Source of the DNA: Warburgia ugandensis
Lineage: Eukaryota; Streptophyta; Magnoliopsida; Canellales; Canellaceae
NCBI GenBank assembly: GCA_035236585.1
Contig: CP141133.1
Coordinates: 45,153,729-45,217,728, forward strand
DNA length: 64,000 nucleotides
Direction of reading: 5' to 3'
Shown here: positions 51,475-63,597 of the stretch, in pieces
Numbering within the stretch: the stretch's first letter is position 1
How the letters are laid out: each line of letters starts with the position of its first letter
The notes under the pieces: generated by a model
Database searches by the model: none
What the model was told of the DNA's origin: nothing
The model's input: only the letters and a program-made list of their open reading frames with translations
Program-made: the position numbers and the translations under genes

Positions 51475-53716
51475 AACTAAATGGTGTTGAAATGGTTACA
51501 ATTTTGGAGTTGGTTTGAAGTGAGCACCTTTGGGGCAAAGATTTAACTTTCTCAATAAGAAATTCTTGATTTAGTTAACTATTTACTAGTGCCCTTGGTC
51601 TTCTTTCTGATCTCCCTGCCTTTTACCACTGCCTGAGGTCTTTCTCCTTCCCCTTACTTAGAGCTTGATTCTAGCAAATAGGACTTACTCAAGTGCGGAT
51701 ACCATGTTGAAAATTGAGATTTGAAATTGTTTATAATGTATCCTGTCTCCTACCAAGCACTACAAGGTGTGAAAGCAATTCCCATAATAGCAACGAGCAA
51801 AATGGAATCCCCCAAACCCCTTACCAAAGTAAGAAATTGAGGAGTGGACTAAAGGCTTCTTTTTTCTACAGGTTTCTTAATATTCAATTTCGTAGAGAAT
51901 GGAATTGGCTAAGCTTTCAAAAGACACTTTTTAAACTTTTATATATGCTTAATTAACATGAAGAAATCAAACCTTGTTTTCTAGGAACTCTGATGCCCTT
52001 GATCTGCTATGCCAAGAGGACCATAAAGAGTTGATAGGAAGATTTCTATTTATTCTTCCTTGGCCTTCTTCTCCATTCTAAAGTCTCAAGTTTTTAATAT
52101 TTAATGAGCTTTTGTTCTCATTTAGGGCATTTAGTAAACATCCATGAGACCTTTTTTGTGATTCTATCTTGCCCCCCAAATATAAAAATTCCTTGATTTC
52201 TCCATCAAAAACTCAAAACATACCATCCAAACCTTCCTAAAAACTCCAACCAATCCATTTTCATTTGTCACCAAAAAATTTAGACATTAACCTTGACAAT
52301 CCAAAAACCATGCCACTAAAGACATGGGAGGAAATATGCTATCACAAAAGAGAAAGACCCAACCAAAGCAAAAGGCTCTAATAAGAACTAATGCTTGAAT
52401 GAAAAATGTTACTTCTATATCTCTGATGAAGAATTGAAGGAACTAATCATACTTTATGCCTCTCCCAACCTCCAAAATTACAAAGAGGCAACATGCCATG
52501 GGTTGAACTACTTCTCCAAACCAACCTTCAACTCAGAAATCACAAGCTGACTTTATCTTTAGCAAAAAGAATTGGTTTGAAAACAAGGATACAAAGATGA
52601 GGGGTGTCAATGAAGAATACTTTGGCAAACTTGTTTTGGGAGGGTGAAATTTGTACTTTTGAAGATTTCTTGAACCTCATACTTGAAAATTGGTTTGGAA
52701 AACTACAATTGAAGAATTCATGGCCTTAAACAACACTTTTTATCCTCATATTGTCCTGCTTTTCTACTATCAACTTGAATTGTCCAATTGGGATTCTACA
52801 CTTAAAGTTCATTGGAAGGGTAAAGAATACAAACTTATTGCATTTTACCATATATAGGAAAAAGGGTGTGCATTCCTTCCTTTCTCTTATCTTGAGTGTG
52901 GACTGTTACCAAGACTTTTTCTTTCTTTCTATGTTTTCCTTTCTAAATGTTAAAGAAATAAGATGAGCTAACGATATGGTCTAAAGATACATATATAATT
53001 GGTTCCTTTCTTTTTTGATACAAGCAAAGAATTACACCCACACACACTTCTAACTCTAATCCTTGGTGAAAGGAGGATGATGTAACTCGAATTAGCAACC
53101 AATCATACTCCAAGGGAGATGTTAAGTTGTATGTGACTAACTACTATATACATTATTGGAAAAGACATAAATGATTTAGATTACTAAGAAATTGACCTCA
53201 CTTGTAACCACTTGAATAAACTTGTACCTTTTGGAGGCTATACCATATGAAAACCCAAGTTCTTAGTAAAGATAGATTCTTTCCTCTTTTTTTTGAGATT
53301 GTGGTGATCTTCAATTGTTAACAATTCATTTTTAGAACAACATATACTCTCCATTCCCCACTATGAAATAATAGTTAGGGATCTATAAGTGCCTTGTCTC
53401 AAAAAGCAAGAGGTTGTGGGTTCATGTCATCGGTTAGATAGAAAGATGAAACATTTGGATTACCAATCATCTAGACCCCATATGTACTCTTAGTATATAT
53501 GTAAATTTTGAAAACAAATTGGAAGCTTGGGCAGTAATCTCATGTGTACCAATAACTATTATTTGAAAATTAGTTTGGAAATAGTATGTACATCTTCTAG
53601 AGCTTGGAAAATGATAGAAGAGCAGTAGAAAAGATAACTAAAACAAAAATAATTCAAAATTGGCAGATAGTGCTATAGTTGGAATAAGTCAACAATTTTG
53701 TTAATTATGGATAGTA
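51475..53716. other. Unassigned DNA with possible copia LTR end
   Basis: No gene is recognised. On the minus strand, TCAACA at 51710-51705 is followed by TGGTATCCGCA at 51704-51694. This resembles a copia LTR end next to an initiator-Met primer site (TGGTATCAGAGC), which would put a minus-strand LTR at 51705 and rightwards. Open frames 51714-51956 and 52751-52966 lack motifs. Confidence 0.35.
53370..53550 (+). mobile_element. Possible tRNA-derived SINE remnant
   Basis: Around 53386-53440 the sequence runs GTGCCTTGTCTC, then GCAAGAGG, then GTGGGTTCATGTC. The arrangement resembles the A-box to B-box part of tRNA-derived plant SINEs (B box GGTTCRANNCC). Neither end nor a target duplication was found. 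Confidence 0.3.
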
Positions 53717-53773
53717 TGTTACGAGCAGTATTTTTAGCATCACAAATCTTCTACAATTGTAGGATTCTCCTTC

Positions 53774-53807
<34 letters not shown>

Positions 53808-53886
53808 ATGCGTGCATATATATACATGCGTACTCTTGTGATATCAATAGAAATATAAAAAATATTCCTTCAAACATTGTTTGACA
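53717..53886 (+). mobile_element. Copia 5' LTR (short)
   Basis: About 170 bases from TGTTACGAGCAGTATTTTTA to GTTTGACA, directly followed by a primer site with no gap, as is common in Ty1/copia. It contains a (GT)n tract at about 53776-53806. The short length is within the copia range. The start is inferred from the TGTTA motif because no 3' LTR is present for comparison. Confidence 0.6.
53776..53806. repeat. (GT)n microsatellite
   Basis: About 15 uninterrupted GT units inside the copia LTR, followed by a mixed GCATGCGTGCATATATATA stretch. Confidence 0.95.
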
Positions 53887-53900
53887 TGGTATCAAAGCCT
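53887..53900 (+). promoter_or_regulatory. Copia primer binding site (initiator-Met tRNA)
   Basis: TGGTATCAAAGCCT; the first 12 bases match TGGTATCAGAGC, the complement of the initiator-Met tRNA 3' end, with one difference. It directly abuts the LTR end. Confidence 0.75.
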
Positions 53901-54029
53901 ACTTTGATTTCATGTTATTTCTTCTAATCATATGATAAATTTTATTTTGCTGCATCAGATTGTGGTTGTTACCCTTTCTTGTTTGTTTAGCTTTATTAAT
54001 CTTGCTCCTTGTTTGTTTTCTAAATAGAG

Positions 54030-55610
54030 ATAGAGAAGATTGATCCTATTGTCTTGCCTACCCTTCATATGCAAGAAATGTCCTAACTAATTACTCTAGA
54101 ATGACTTGATGGTATTAATTATATCGAGTTGTTCTTGAATGCACATAATAAAATCAAGGGCAGAAAGTGTTGGGGTTTTATTTCTAGTACTAAAGTTGCT
54201 CCAAAAGAACCAAGTTCTAAAGACTATGAAGCTTGGGAGGATGAGAATTGTATGGTCAAGTCTTGGCTTCTTGATGCTATGACCAAGGACATTGAGTGAC
54301 TTTTTCTTCTTTTGTTTATGGCCAAGGAAATTTGGGAGACTGTTAAACAAACTTACCCAGTCATCCAAGATACATCAAAAGCATATTAGTTATATTGAGG
54401 TAATTTCTATCCATCATCAAAATGGAGGTTTCATTATTTCTTATTTTAGGAAACTATAAAAATTGTTGTAGGAATTTGATGCTATCGAGGATTGCACTAT
54501 GGAGTGTGTCAATGACATTGGAAAGTATACCACAAAGGCTAATTCTCAAGGTGTATATATTTTCTTGGATGGTCTTGATTCTCATTTGGATGGGGTTCAT
54601 GACTATGTTCTTGTTGTCGTACCACTTCCAAACATCCAAACTATTTTATGCCATGGTTTGTACCAACATAACTCCCCAAGATGTCATGCTTGGTGATACA
54701 TCAAATCAAGGGACTACTATGGCTACTCAAAAATCATTTGCTCATCCTGATTTAAAGAAAGTTGTTCATAAGTGTACCCATTGTGATGGTGATAACCATG
54801 TGATTGATGCATGCTTTGAGCTACATGGTTATTCATATTGGCATCCAAAGGATAAGGCATTGTCTTCCATGTCTTCAAATCCTAAGGTAGAGGGTTCAAA
54901 TTCGAAGAGTCATTTAGTCATTGCGACCAAATTTGTCACCAAGGTAGGTATGTCTAACTTTGCTCTTCGTCTTCTTGCTTTTACTAAAAAATTGGATAAT
55001 TGACATGGGTGCTACTGATCATATGGCTTACGATCACTATAAATTTAGCCATTTATCCCCTAGTTATTCAAAATCAATCATTAATAATGCCAATGGAGCG
55101 TCATCTCTAATTGTTGATGTTTGCTCTATACCTTTGTTACCCTCTTTCTATCTCTAATGTTTTATTTGTCCCATCACTAAATTGTCACCTTCTCTCTATT
55201 TGTTAGTTAACGAAGTCTCATAATTTTGTTGCTTATTTTTCCCTGCTCATTTTACTTTTAGAACACCCATACTAAGGAGAGGATTGTACTACCTGGAGGA
55301 TGGGTTTAAACTATTAGATGGAGGAGTACTAGCACATGTTATGAGTGACAACGTGTTGAAAAAGAAGAAGAAGAAGAAGATGTTATGGCATAGATGACTA
55401 AGACACCTCCCGTTTGGTTATTTTATAGGGGATTATTTTCATCATTGTTTAATGGTTGTAATCTTTCAGATTTTGTTTGTGAAACTTGTATAATGGAAAA
55501 AAGCCATTGTGCTATTTTTTATCTGGATGATAACAAAGTTGATGCTCCATTTTCATTCAGATGTTTGGGGTAACTCTATCAATGTTAGTCCTAAGCTCAA
55601 ATGAAAAAGG
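54030..55610 (+). pseudogene. Ty1/copia gag-pol pseudogene, 3' truncated
   Basis: Order on the plus strand: a gag start (KIDPIVLPTL...LDGINYIELFL, from about 54030); the UBN2-type gag with WGFISSTKVAPKEPSSKDYEAWEDEN (54175-54250); a retroviral-type zinc knuckle CTHCDGDNHVIDAC (C-x2-C-x4-H-x4-C, 54773-54814) followed by FELHGY; and a protease with WIIDMGATDHM (54993-55025, the catalytic D-S-G changed to D-M-G). The pre-integrase zinc finger follows, with LWHR and CETCIMEKSH (55383-55510). The first integrase residues HSDVWG are near 55555-55572. Homology then ends; RT and the 3' LTR are absent. Longest open piece 54422-55003. An (AAG)n tract lies at 55362-55380. Confidence 0.9.
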
Positions 55611-55799
55611 AGGGTCTTATGTCAGGTGCCATCCAGCAAGGAAGAAGTTAAAGATGATTTTGATTTTGTTATTTTTTCCTACTTGCAAATAAATATGCAT
55701 TTGTATACTAGTTTCTAAATAAGAAGACAAAATAATGAAAATCAGCTCCAACTTCTTCAAAGTATGGCAACCTTAACATGACATGAATCGAAATCTAAC
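55611..55799. other. Unassigned spacer
   Basis: AT-rich DNA between the broken copia element and the 69-bp repeat. Nothing is recognised. Confidence 0.5.
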
Positions 55800-55987
55800 A
55801 TTCCTTCAAGTAAGGGCATCCCTCATAAGTAATGCATTGCATCGGATCCCAGGTGTAGTGAAAAATGGGCAAGAGTTGCTAGGGCATTCCCCAAAAAGCC
55901 ATACACTACATTGGATCCCAATTGTAGTGGAAAATGGGCAAGGGCTGCTAAAGAGTACCCTTGGAAGTGATGTACTACATCGGATCC
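55800..55987. repeat. 69-bp tandem repeat at a truncated LTR edge
   Basis: GGATCC starts at 55844, 55913 and 55982, exactly 69 bases apart. Each is followed by a TGTAGTGRAAAATGGGCAAG block in the two full units and preceded by an ACTACATYGG-like block. The last GGATCC leads straight into alpha LTR sequence. Confidence 0.9.
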
Positions 55988-57135
55988 TAATTTTATAATC
56001 TCATTAGGTCCGCTCATCATGGTTTCCAAGACGTGTGTGCGCCCTGGTTGAACCAGGACCCATGCCTGCACGTCGTGCACGCCCAAAGGCCGTGCCAAGG
56101 ACCGCGTTCACATGCGCACATGCATGCCCAAGCGACGCGCTATGACGTGCGTCCTGGATGGTGTCGCGCAAATGCGTCTTTGGCCCAGGAGCGGTGCACC
56201 TCAGCTCCCGGGTGCTCGTGTGTCCCGGTCAAGCCAAGACCCATGCCCCACGTCGCGCGCACACCCAAAGGCTGCACCAGGGACCATGTACGCACTATCG
56301 CAGGCCTGGAACCCATCCCAGGGACCTTGTCCCAGGCGCACATGAAGCATGGCATCCTTGGGATGCCTTGTTCGCACAGAGCCGGATGGAACCGGCTTTC
56401 CCCGGTGTGTTTTCCGGCCGGGAAACGCCAGATCCGGCACGGATTTAGCCTGGAAGAAGGAAAAACCAGAGAGAGAGGGGGAGAAAACCTACCTGGGCAG
56501 CCCCAACACGGTGCCCTCTTCTGGTGATGCGTTTCCCTCTATGCTTGTCGGAAACCCCTGTTGTCCGAAACCCACGAAGAAGGGGGGAAAACCCCAACTT
56601 CTGTTGAGGCCAGAGGAAGGAGAGGGGAGGTGAAGAGATGGGAGTGGCCGGCCTGTAGGGATGACTCGGGCCTAGCTGGAATGTGCAAGGAAAACCATTG
56701 TGGGGGTTTTTCGATTTTTACCGGAAACCCCAGCCTCAAATAGCCAAAAAAGTCTCGATTCCAAGAGGAGGGAATAGGGGCTTTATATAGCCTTACTATG
56801 GCGGTGCTCTGGAAACTAGGGTTTCTGGAGAAATCTAAAGGAAGAAGAAGACGGGGTGCCGTTATCAAAATGGCCCCCTGCGTTTTCTGTCTTTTTCGTT
56901 TTTAATTTAAATTACAAATATGCCCCTAATCTTTAAACGACCGTAACTTCTTCGTACGAACTCCGTTTTCAGCATTCTTTGAAGCGTTGGATTCCATTTT
57001 TCGAGCAAAATCTAATGGTACCAAGTTTTCTTGCAAATTCCTTCATTTACTATTTTAAATAAAGTAAAACATTTAACATAGTTCATTTCTTATAGAATGT
57101 CCAATTCAATAGCATAAATTGCTCGGGGCATTACA
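55986..57135 (-). mobile_element. Element VI 3' LTR (alpha, copy D), truncated
   Basis: The minus strand begins TGTAATGCCCCGAGCAATTT at 57135 and matches copies C and E closely down to about 55986, where the rest of the LTR (equivalent to 60654-62160) is missing. It holds the GC-rich block that yields open frames on both strands (56033-56868); these also occur in copies C and E and are not genes. Confidence 0.88.
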
Positions 57136-57160
57136 TTATTACCCCCTTAAAAGAATTTCG
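57136..57160 (-). promoter_or_regulatory. Element VI polypurine tract and pol end
   Basis: The minus strand reads GAAATTCTTTTAAGGGGGTA just before the 3' LTR start. A GAGGACGAAATTCTTTTAAGG stretch ending pol and merging with the PPT is characteristic of many plant chromovirus-type Ty3/gypsy elements. Confidence 0.75.
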
Positions 57161-60100
57161 TCCTCGAAATTCCACAAATCCTTTCCTTCAAGTTAGCTGT
57201 CTTCTTGATAAGACATATTCTTCCTGAAGACACCCTTTAAACTTGAACTACGAAAATTCCTGTGCTTTATTCCCATACCTCTGTTGTCGACAAATCCATT
57301 ATTCCATTATCCAATACTCTAATTGGGTTAATACTTGGAGTAATGTTGTCCTTAAAATGCTAATCATACTATCTTGTAACCAATCCTAGGCACGTTCTCA
57401 ATTTATCCTTATTATAATTCCTTCCACAAGGCCTTACACACACACATATATATATATAAATATCGTCAATATATCTTATCCATTTACTTTAAGTATATAT
57501 GGACCGCTTTCGCTACGTACTCTGATACATAGTCCCATGCGTGCTAGTTTATCATTACTGGTTTCTATTTGTATTTCGTATAGCTACCCATCCTTAGATG
57601 ATCATATTCCTCTGATCATGTATAGGATAGTCTCCTTAGATGACCATACTCTCCTACTCATATATAAATTACTTCATACTTCTTTGAGATCATATGATCT
57701 TATTCCTCCTATTTCATTTTGAATAGCATAGGATAATCCCTTTTTCCTCTTGTCTTCCATCTAGTGATCTCTTCATCATCTATATCTCCTTTTAATCGTT
57801 GGTTGTATGTCATTAGTAAGAGTCCAACAAAAAAGGTTACATTCTTTCTATTGTGTCTAACTTTGCTTCTTATCTTTTATATTTGTCCCCAAGATACTCC
57901 ACTAGCTAATATGGTATTATGTGCCCTACAGCCAAACCCTCAATTAACTTCGAATTTTGACTGTCTGTCTCTTTTCTACTATAACTTGGGTCCTCAACCC
58001 ATATTATATTCAAAATAAAACCATGAAACAATTCAAGTAGCATCCTCCGTCAATAATACGATCTCATATTATGATTAGGATATCTGAACTGTACATCAAG
58101 TTTCATAGATGTTGAAGCCATCAAATGCTTTTCTCCCTGAAGAGTTTATGCAAACTCATGTCGAATGTTTTATGGTTAATTCATCATCAAGGTCAAATGT
58201 TCTCGTCTAGAGGCCTATCTTACTATGCACATTAATTAAGTCTCTTATTTATAACCGAGTACCCTTACTAGGTCATGGTTGAATCCTTTGTCATTATCTT
58301 CTTTATCCTTTCTTTGCTTGATGGTTTCCTTCATAACCTTTCAATCCAAAAGTTCTATACTCAATCCAATAGGGTTAGTCCTTAGGAAATTCCTTCAATT
58401 GACTTTTCGTACTTGGTATACATAACAACTAACTTTTTTGTCTAAAGGCAACGTAACATCGAATCTCACCTTATAATGTGCTGGCCACCTCAACTTTTCT
58501 CCTTCCATTCCCTATATCAATATGTTGTTCAATCTTTTATTAATGCTTTATCGTCAACCATTCTGTCTTAATTGTCAGGTGGTATCATCATTATAAGTAG
58601 TGGTTTTCTCAATTCCTCAAATTTTATCTTTCAAGTGCCTCCTCATACTTAGCTTATAATAGCAGTTCTTATTCAATAGCTACTACATCAAGTTATGCTG
58701 AAGCTGTTAAATCATCAAATTTGAAAAACACTCAGGTGGGTCTCTAAAGTGATCGGTACTTATCTGCCTTTCTTTTCAATCCAAGTTAGCAGTATTTTTC
58801 AGACCCAAAGTAATTTCTACACCTTGACACGGTAGCCATTAAGGTATGAAAAATCTTTCACATTGGTTTAGATCACTTCTTATTTTTGCTCCTATCTTAG
58901 TTGCTACTATCCTCATCGTACTCGTAACTCCATGATGTGGCCTAATCAACTGACCTCATACCCTCAAATGACTTAGTCTAACAAGTACTTCTTTCAGGGA
59001 AAACTCATAATATTCCTTCGAGTTTATAACTTCAACTACTGTCTAATAAATACTAACATATTTGATTAAATATGGTGGGATACCTTTATTTAGTCAACTG
59101 TACTCTAAAGGTAATGACTAAATAATGGTCTTAAGATATTTGCTCTTCCAATCTATGATAGCAAGGCCTCAATTTGATCCTTGATGGTACCCTACTTGCT
59201 AAAGAAAGACAAATGGACAAGTCACTGTCCCGGCTTAATTCCTTTTTCAATATACTTTATTTACTCATGTAGTGGCAAGGTAGGATATCACCAAATTTTC
59301 CTTTTTATGGACTATATCCATTGGTGTTCCCCATAAGTTAATGGATTCGATAAGAATCTAATTGTAATAATTGATATCAAACCATTTGTAGAATTTAATT
59401 TCTAGTTGGTCACCATTCCTCTTTGGAAATTTCTTGTAGCATAATCTCCTGAAATTTGATACTCTACTCAAAGTCTTAAACCCCATATGCTTTCTCTCTT
59501 TTATACTCTTTTACAATAAGATCACCAACTCATCTAGTATTATTCCTTTGCATTTGTTTGGTCTACCTTCCTATAGGATTCAAGATGATAGTATTGTATG
59601 TATCTCCATAAAGTCATGATCTTCTTCTTTTGAATATTCAATATTCATTGAATACTTATAGTTACATCTCTATCTCTTTCTCTCTTTTCTTCAAAATCCT
59701 TATTTTTGTCTACCTAGATCAATGCTTTCATTTGAGTGGTTGCATATATTTGATCTATGCGGCAATCAAGAGAAACTTAATACTTCCAGTAAATGTTGAA
59801 GTTTTCTAATATCATCGAAATCCTTAATTTCCTATAGCCTCAATAAAATTCATACAATGTCTTAATAATGGCATTGACATTTTGGTCATGCTATACTTCT
59901 CTTACAAGTTCCTGTTAGGATCAATCTATTGTTACAAATCTGTCATCCCTAATATTATCATCAAAATCTTTTGGTAACTCTGGCGAATACAGTTCCTTAT
60001 CATATTCATGTTCAATTCACTCTTCATAAGACACCAATTAAGGTATCCAAAATTGAGCTAGGTCTTTCAGGATCCATACCTTTGTGATCTAGTATGAGTC

Positions 60101-60639
60101 ACAGTTCTTTCCTAATATCATCTTGCATTCTCATCCCTCTTAGATTATCATCAAAATCTTCTCAAAGTCTGTCTTTTACATCCCCTACCATACTCATATC
60201 ATATCCCTTTTTGACAATATATTCATTTTCTAATATTCTTTATGATGGTAAGATAGCCATCTAGGTTCTTCAATTTTCTCACCTTTGGTGACATTAATCT
60301 ATTACAGGTCAGAACTACCTACTAACAAGTTCACCAACAACTTCATTCATCATTCTCATCATAATCTAATTCATATATGAGTTTCCCTATTTGCACCACT
60401 GCACAACAATCCTTATTGATAAGATTTAAGCCATCCAATATCTAAGTATTTGCTAGACCCATCTCCTTTTTCACCTATTTGTTTATGGTGAAATGCCTTG
60501 AACATTAATATGCTAATCATCTCTACTATTTCTATTTCTACTACTTCTATACTTCTCTTTAGACTACTCCTTCTGAATTTTTCTCCATTGTCTATGACCC
60601 TTGAACATGCTGGACTGGCTGTGAAAGGATAAAACCTGG

Positions 60640-60651
60640 GCTTTGATACCA
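60640..60651 (-). promoter_or_regulatory. Element VI primer binding site (initiator-Met tRNA)
   Basis: The minus strand reads TGGTATCAAAGC, one difference from TGGTATCAGAGC, two bases (GT) after the LTR end. The same two-base gap occurs at 63584-63585. Confidence 0.85.
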
Positions 60652-60653
60652 AC

Positions 60654-63336
60654 TGTGACGACCCAGGTTTTCCCATGCATTTTTAAATGCAATATCTAAT
60701 TCCAAAGGCTGGATACATCCCTATTTGAAAACCATTTTATGAAAACCATGCAATGCAGCGGAAAATCTTTTGTTTTAAACTCATTTTGAAAACCCCAAGT
60801 GTTATTTGCTTTCACAACAACCAAAGTAGTTTTTGAAATTTCAGAAATCATAAATGTCTTCCCAGGTCTATCCAGTCACAGCTCACAACCCAACTGTAAA
60901 TAAATACAAATACATGTCCAAAGGGTAGAGTGTTTACTTACATGTATAATTGTCTCATTTTGAATTTTCTTGCTCGTAGCACTAACATTTCCTTAGGCGT
61001 CTTCTACTCGTGAATGGAGCTGTCCTGAAAAATGTTAAGGATTGGGTGAGTATATACTATACTCAGTAGGAGTCTATCACTATTAGTTTTACAATGCATG
61101 CTATGTTTAAAATCATATGCTCTTTAAAACATGTGCATGTTTGAACACTCATGTTCAATATCGATATTAAAAGCCATTATCGAATTGGAATACTGACGAC
61201 TTAAAGAATCGCATAATCCAAGTCGAAAGTATCGTATATATCATAAACATAATGATATGCATAAAATGCTCAGCTGAATCCAACTCATGGATATATGGTA
61301 TGGTTGACCAACCTCATGTCATGCCATATGCAATGCAAGTAAATCCTCAAAACAGAGGGCCCACTATGCCCACGACCTCCTCGCTGTGTGGTCCCCGGGT
61401 ACCTAGGGACACTCGGTCATAGCCTCCATGGGGCATATGACACCTCAACCCAGTGCCGTGGCACCAGTGGTAGCCCCCTGTACCACATGTAGTCAACATA
61501 GGGACATGCCTTTTTTGGCTTGGTACCTTTTCCACCTAATAGTGGTAGAGGCTGGGAGGCCACCCCAGACCTCTCGGCATAGCGCCCACGAGCTTACTAG
61601 CCCAAATCATATATGATCAATCAAGCAAAAATCTCTTTTCAAAACCTGTCCTCTTTGGGTCCCTCACAACTACCTACCCAGCGTCTTTTGGGCACTCCAG
61701 TGTCTTTTGGTAACCCTCAAGGACATGTAATTTTTTCAAAACTCAATAACCACAAATCATGCAATTGTTTGCAAAACATGTCTATGCATAATGTATATAT
61801 CATATGCATGTTGAATTCATTTATAAAATTAAGTCATGCTAAACAAGTCATATAACTTATACTTAAAACATGCATTCTCAAAACAATCATGGGCTCTTTT
61901 TAAAAGTCTAGTAGCGATAGAGCACCTACCTTGAAGTTTCCTGGAGTCACGTCCTTCATTACTCAACCCGACCCTGGTCTCATTTATAAAATCCTGGATA
62001 TGAATGGATAACAAGGAGTCCTTATCAATTTTGATCTATTTAGAAATTAGATCGCTAGGTCTGCCTTTTAGGGTTCATGGGTCCTTGCCTAATTCAGTGT
62101 CAGGCTAGATCCTATGATATGGATCTACTATTCAATGGTTTGACTCTATAAATTGTCTTATGATCCTAATTTTATAGTCTCATTAGGTCCGCGCATCATG
62201 GTTTCCAAGACGTGTGTGCGCCCTGGTCGAACCAGGACCCATGCCTGCACGTCGTGCACACCCAAAGGTTGTGCCAGGGACCGCGTTCGCACGCACACAT
62301 GCATGCCCAAGCGACGTGCGTCCTAGATGCCATCGCACAGATGCGTCTTTGGCGTAGGCATGGTGCACCTTAGCTCCCGGGCCCTCGTGTGTCCTGGTCG
62401 AGCCAGGACCCATGCCCTACATCTTGCGAGCACCCAAAGGCCGCACCAGGGACCGTGTACGCACTGTCGCACAACTGGAACCTGGCCTAGGGACCCTGTC
62501 CCAGGCGCACGTGAAGCATGGCGTCCCTAAGACCATTGTTCGCACAGAGCTAGATGGAACCGGCTTTCCCCAGCATGTTTTCTTGCTGGGAAATGCCAGA
62601 TCCAGCACGGATCTAGCTTGGAAGAAGGAAAAACCAGAGAGAGAGGGGGAGGAAACCTACCTGGGCAGCCCCAACATGGGGCCCTCTTCCAGTGGTGCGT
62701 TTCCCTGTATGCCTGCCGGAAACCCCTGTTGTCTGGAACCCATGAAGAAGGGGGGAAAACCCCAACTTCCGTTGAGGATAGAGGAAGGAGAGGGGAGGTG
62801 AAGAGATGGGAGTGGCCGGCCTGTAGGGACGACTCGGGCCTGGCCGGAATGTGCAGGGAAAACCGTAGTGGGGGTTTTTTTGTTTTTTCCAGAAACCCCA
62901 TCCTCAAATAGCTAAAATAATCTCGATTCTAAGAGGAGGGAATAGGGGCTTTTTATAGCCTTACTATGGCGGTGCTGCCAATGGCGGTGCCACCATTGGC
63001 AGTGGTGGAAACCTCTGGAAACTAGCGTTTGTGGAGAAATCTAGAGAAAGAAGAAGACAGGGTGCCGTTATCAAAACGGCCCTTGCATTTTCTGTCTTTT
63101 TCGTTTTTAATTTAAATTACAAAAATGCCCCTAATCTTTAAACGGCCGTAACTTCTTCATACGACTCCGTTTTCGGCGTTCTTTGAGGCGTTGCATTCCA
63201 TTTTTCGAGTAGAATCTAATGGTACCAATTCTTACAAATTCCTTCATTTACTATTTTAAATAAAGTAAAACATTTAACACTATTCATTTCCCATAGAATG
63301 TCCAATTCAATAGCGTAAATTGCTCGGGGCATTACA
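60654..63336 (-). mobile_element. Element VI 5' LTR (alpha, copy E)
   Basis: A complete 2,683-base LTR; minus strand TGTAATGCCCCGAGCAATTT to GGGTCGTCACA. It is followed by a primer site, which marks it as a 5' LTR. It closely matches solo copy C. A GC-rich domain at about 62190-62870 contains an imperfect internal duplication with a 171-base offset (CTGGTCGARCCAGGACCCATGC at 62223 and 62394; 181 in copy C). Open frames there are not genes. Confidence 0.92.
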
Positions 63337-63583
63337 CCCGGGATGTATTGTGAACCACTGAATGGATTCTGAAATTTAATAAAAGTATATTCCTTCAATG
63401 GAATTTTATCTTGTTCAAAATTCTACTTATGTTATGTATGAAGTGATGACTTGGGTTTTACAAAACAAGTTCTAAAGAAAAGAATTTTCGCTGCTTTGTT
63501 TTGCAAAATATTTTTACTACTATGGGTGCCTTGCATTTGAAAAATATATTACAAAATGTGTTACAAAAACTTGGGTCACCTCA
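63337..63583 (+). mobile_element. LTR 3' end of a further element (VII)
   Basis: About 250 bases ending ACTTGGGTCACCTCA, directly followed by GT and a primer site. It is cut on its left by element VI, whose LTR starts at 63336. The terminus resembles the delta LTR at 3717, so the two may belong to one family. Confidence 0.75.
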
Positions 63584-63585
63584 GT

Positions 63586-63597
63586 TGGTATCAGAGC
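63586..63597 (+). promoter_or_regulatory. Element VII primer binding site (initiator-Met tRNA)
   Basis: TGGTATCAGAGC, a perfect match to the initiator-Met tRNA complement and the only undecayed primer site in the window. Confidence 0.88.

Larger units (their letters stand above)
57136..60653 (-). mobile_element. Element VI interior without recognisable coding
   Basis: 3.5 kb between the PPT and the primer site. In all frames I find no gag, protease, RT or integrase motif apart from the NFEDEILLRG-like reading at the PPT. Open frames (57537-57722, 57764-58018, 60413-60676) are short and motif-free. An autonomous element of this class usually has a 4.5-6 kb interior. This is either heavily deleted and decayed, or a non-autonomous element with large LTRs. 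Confidence 0.7.

Noticed and set aside
54096..54368. Minus-strand open frame overlapping the copia gag
   Set aside because: It is a shadow of the plus-strand gag, which has recognisable motifs through the same bases.
55982..57140. CRISPR-like or regulatory array suggested by 69-bp periodic repeats near GC-rich DNA
   Set aside because: The units are directly tandem with no unique spacers, and the setting is a plant retrotransposon.
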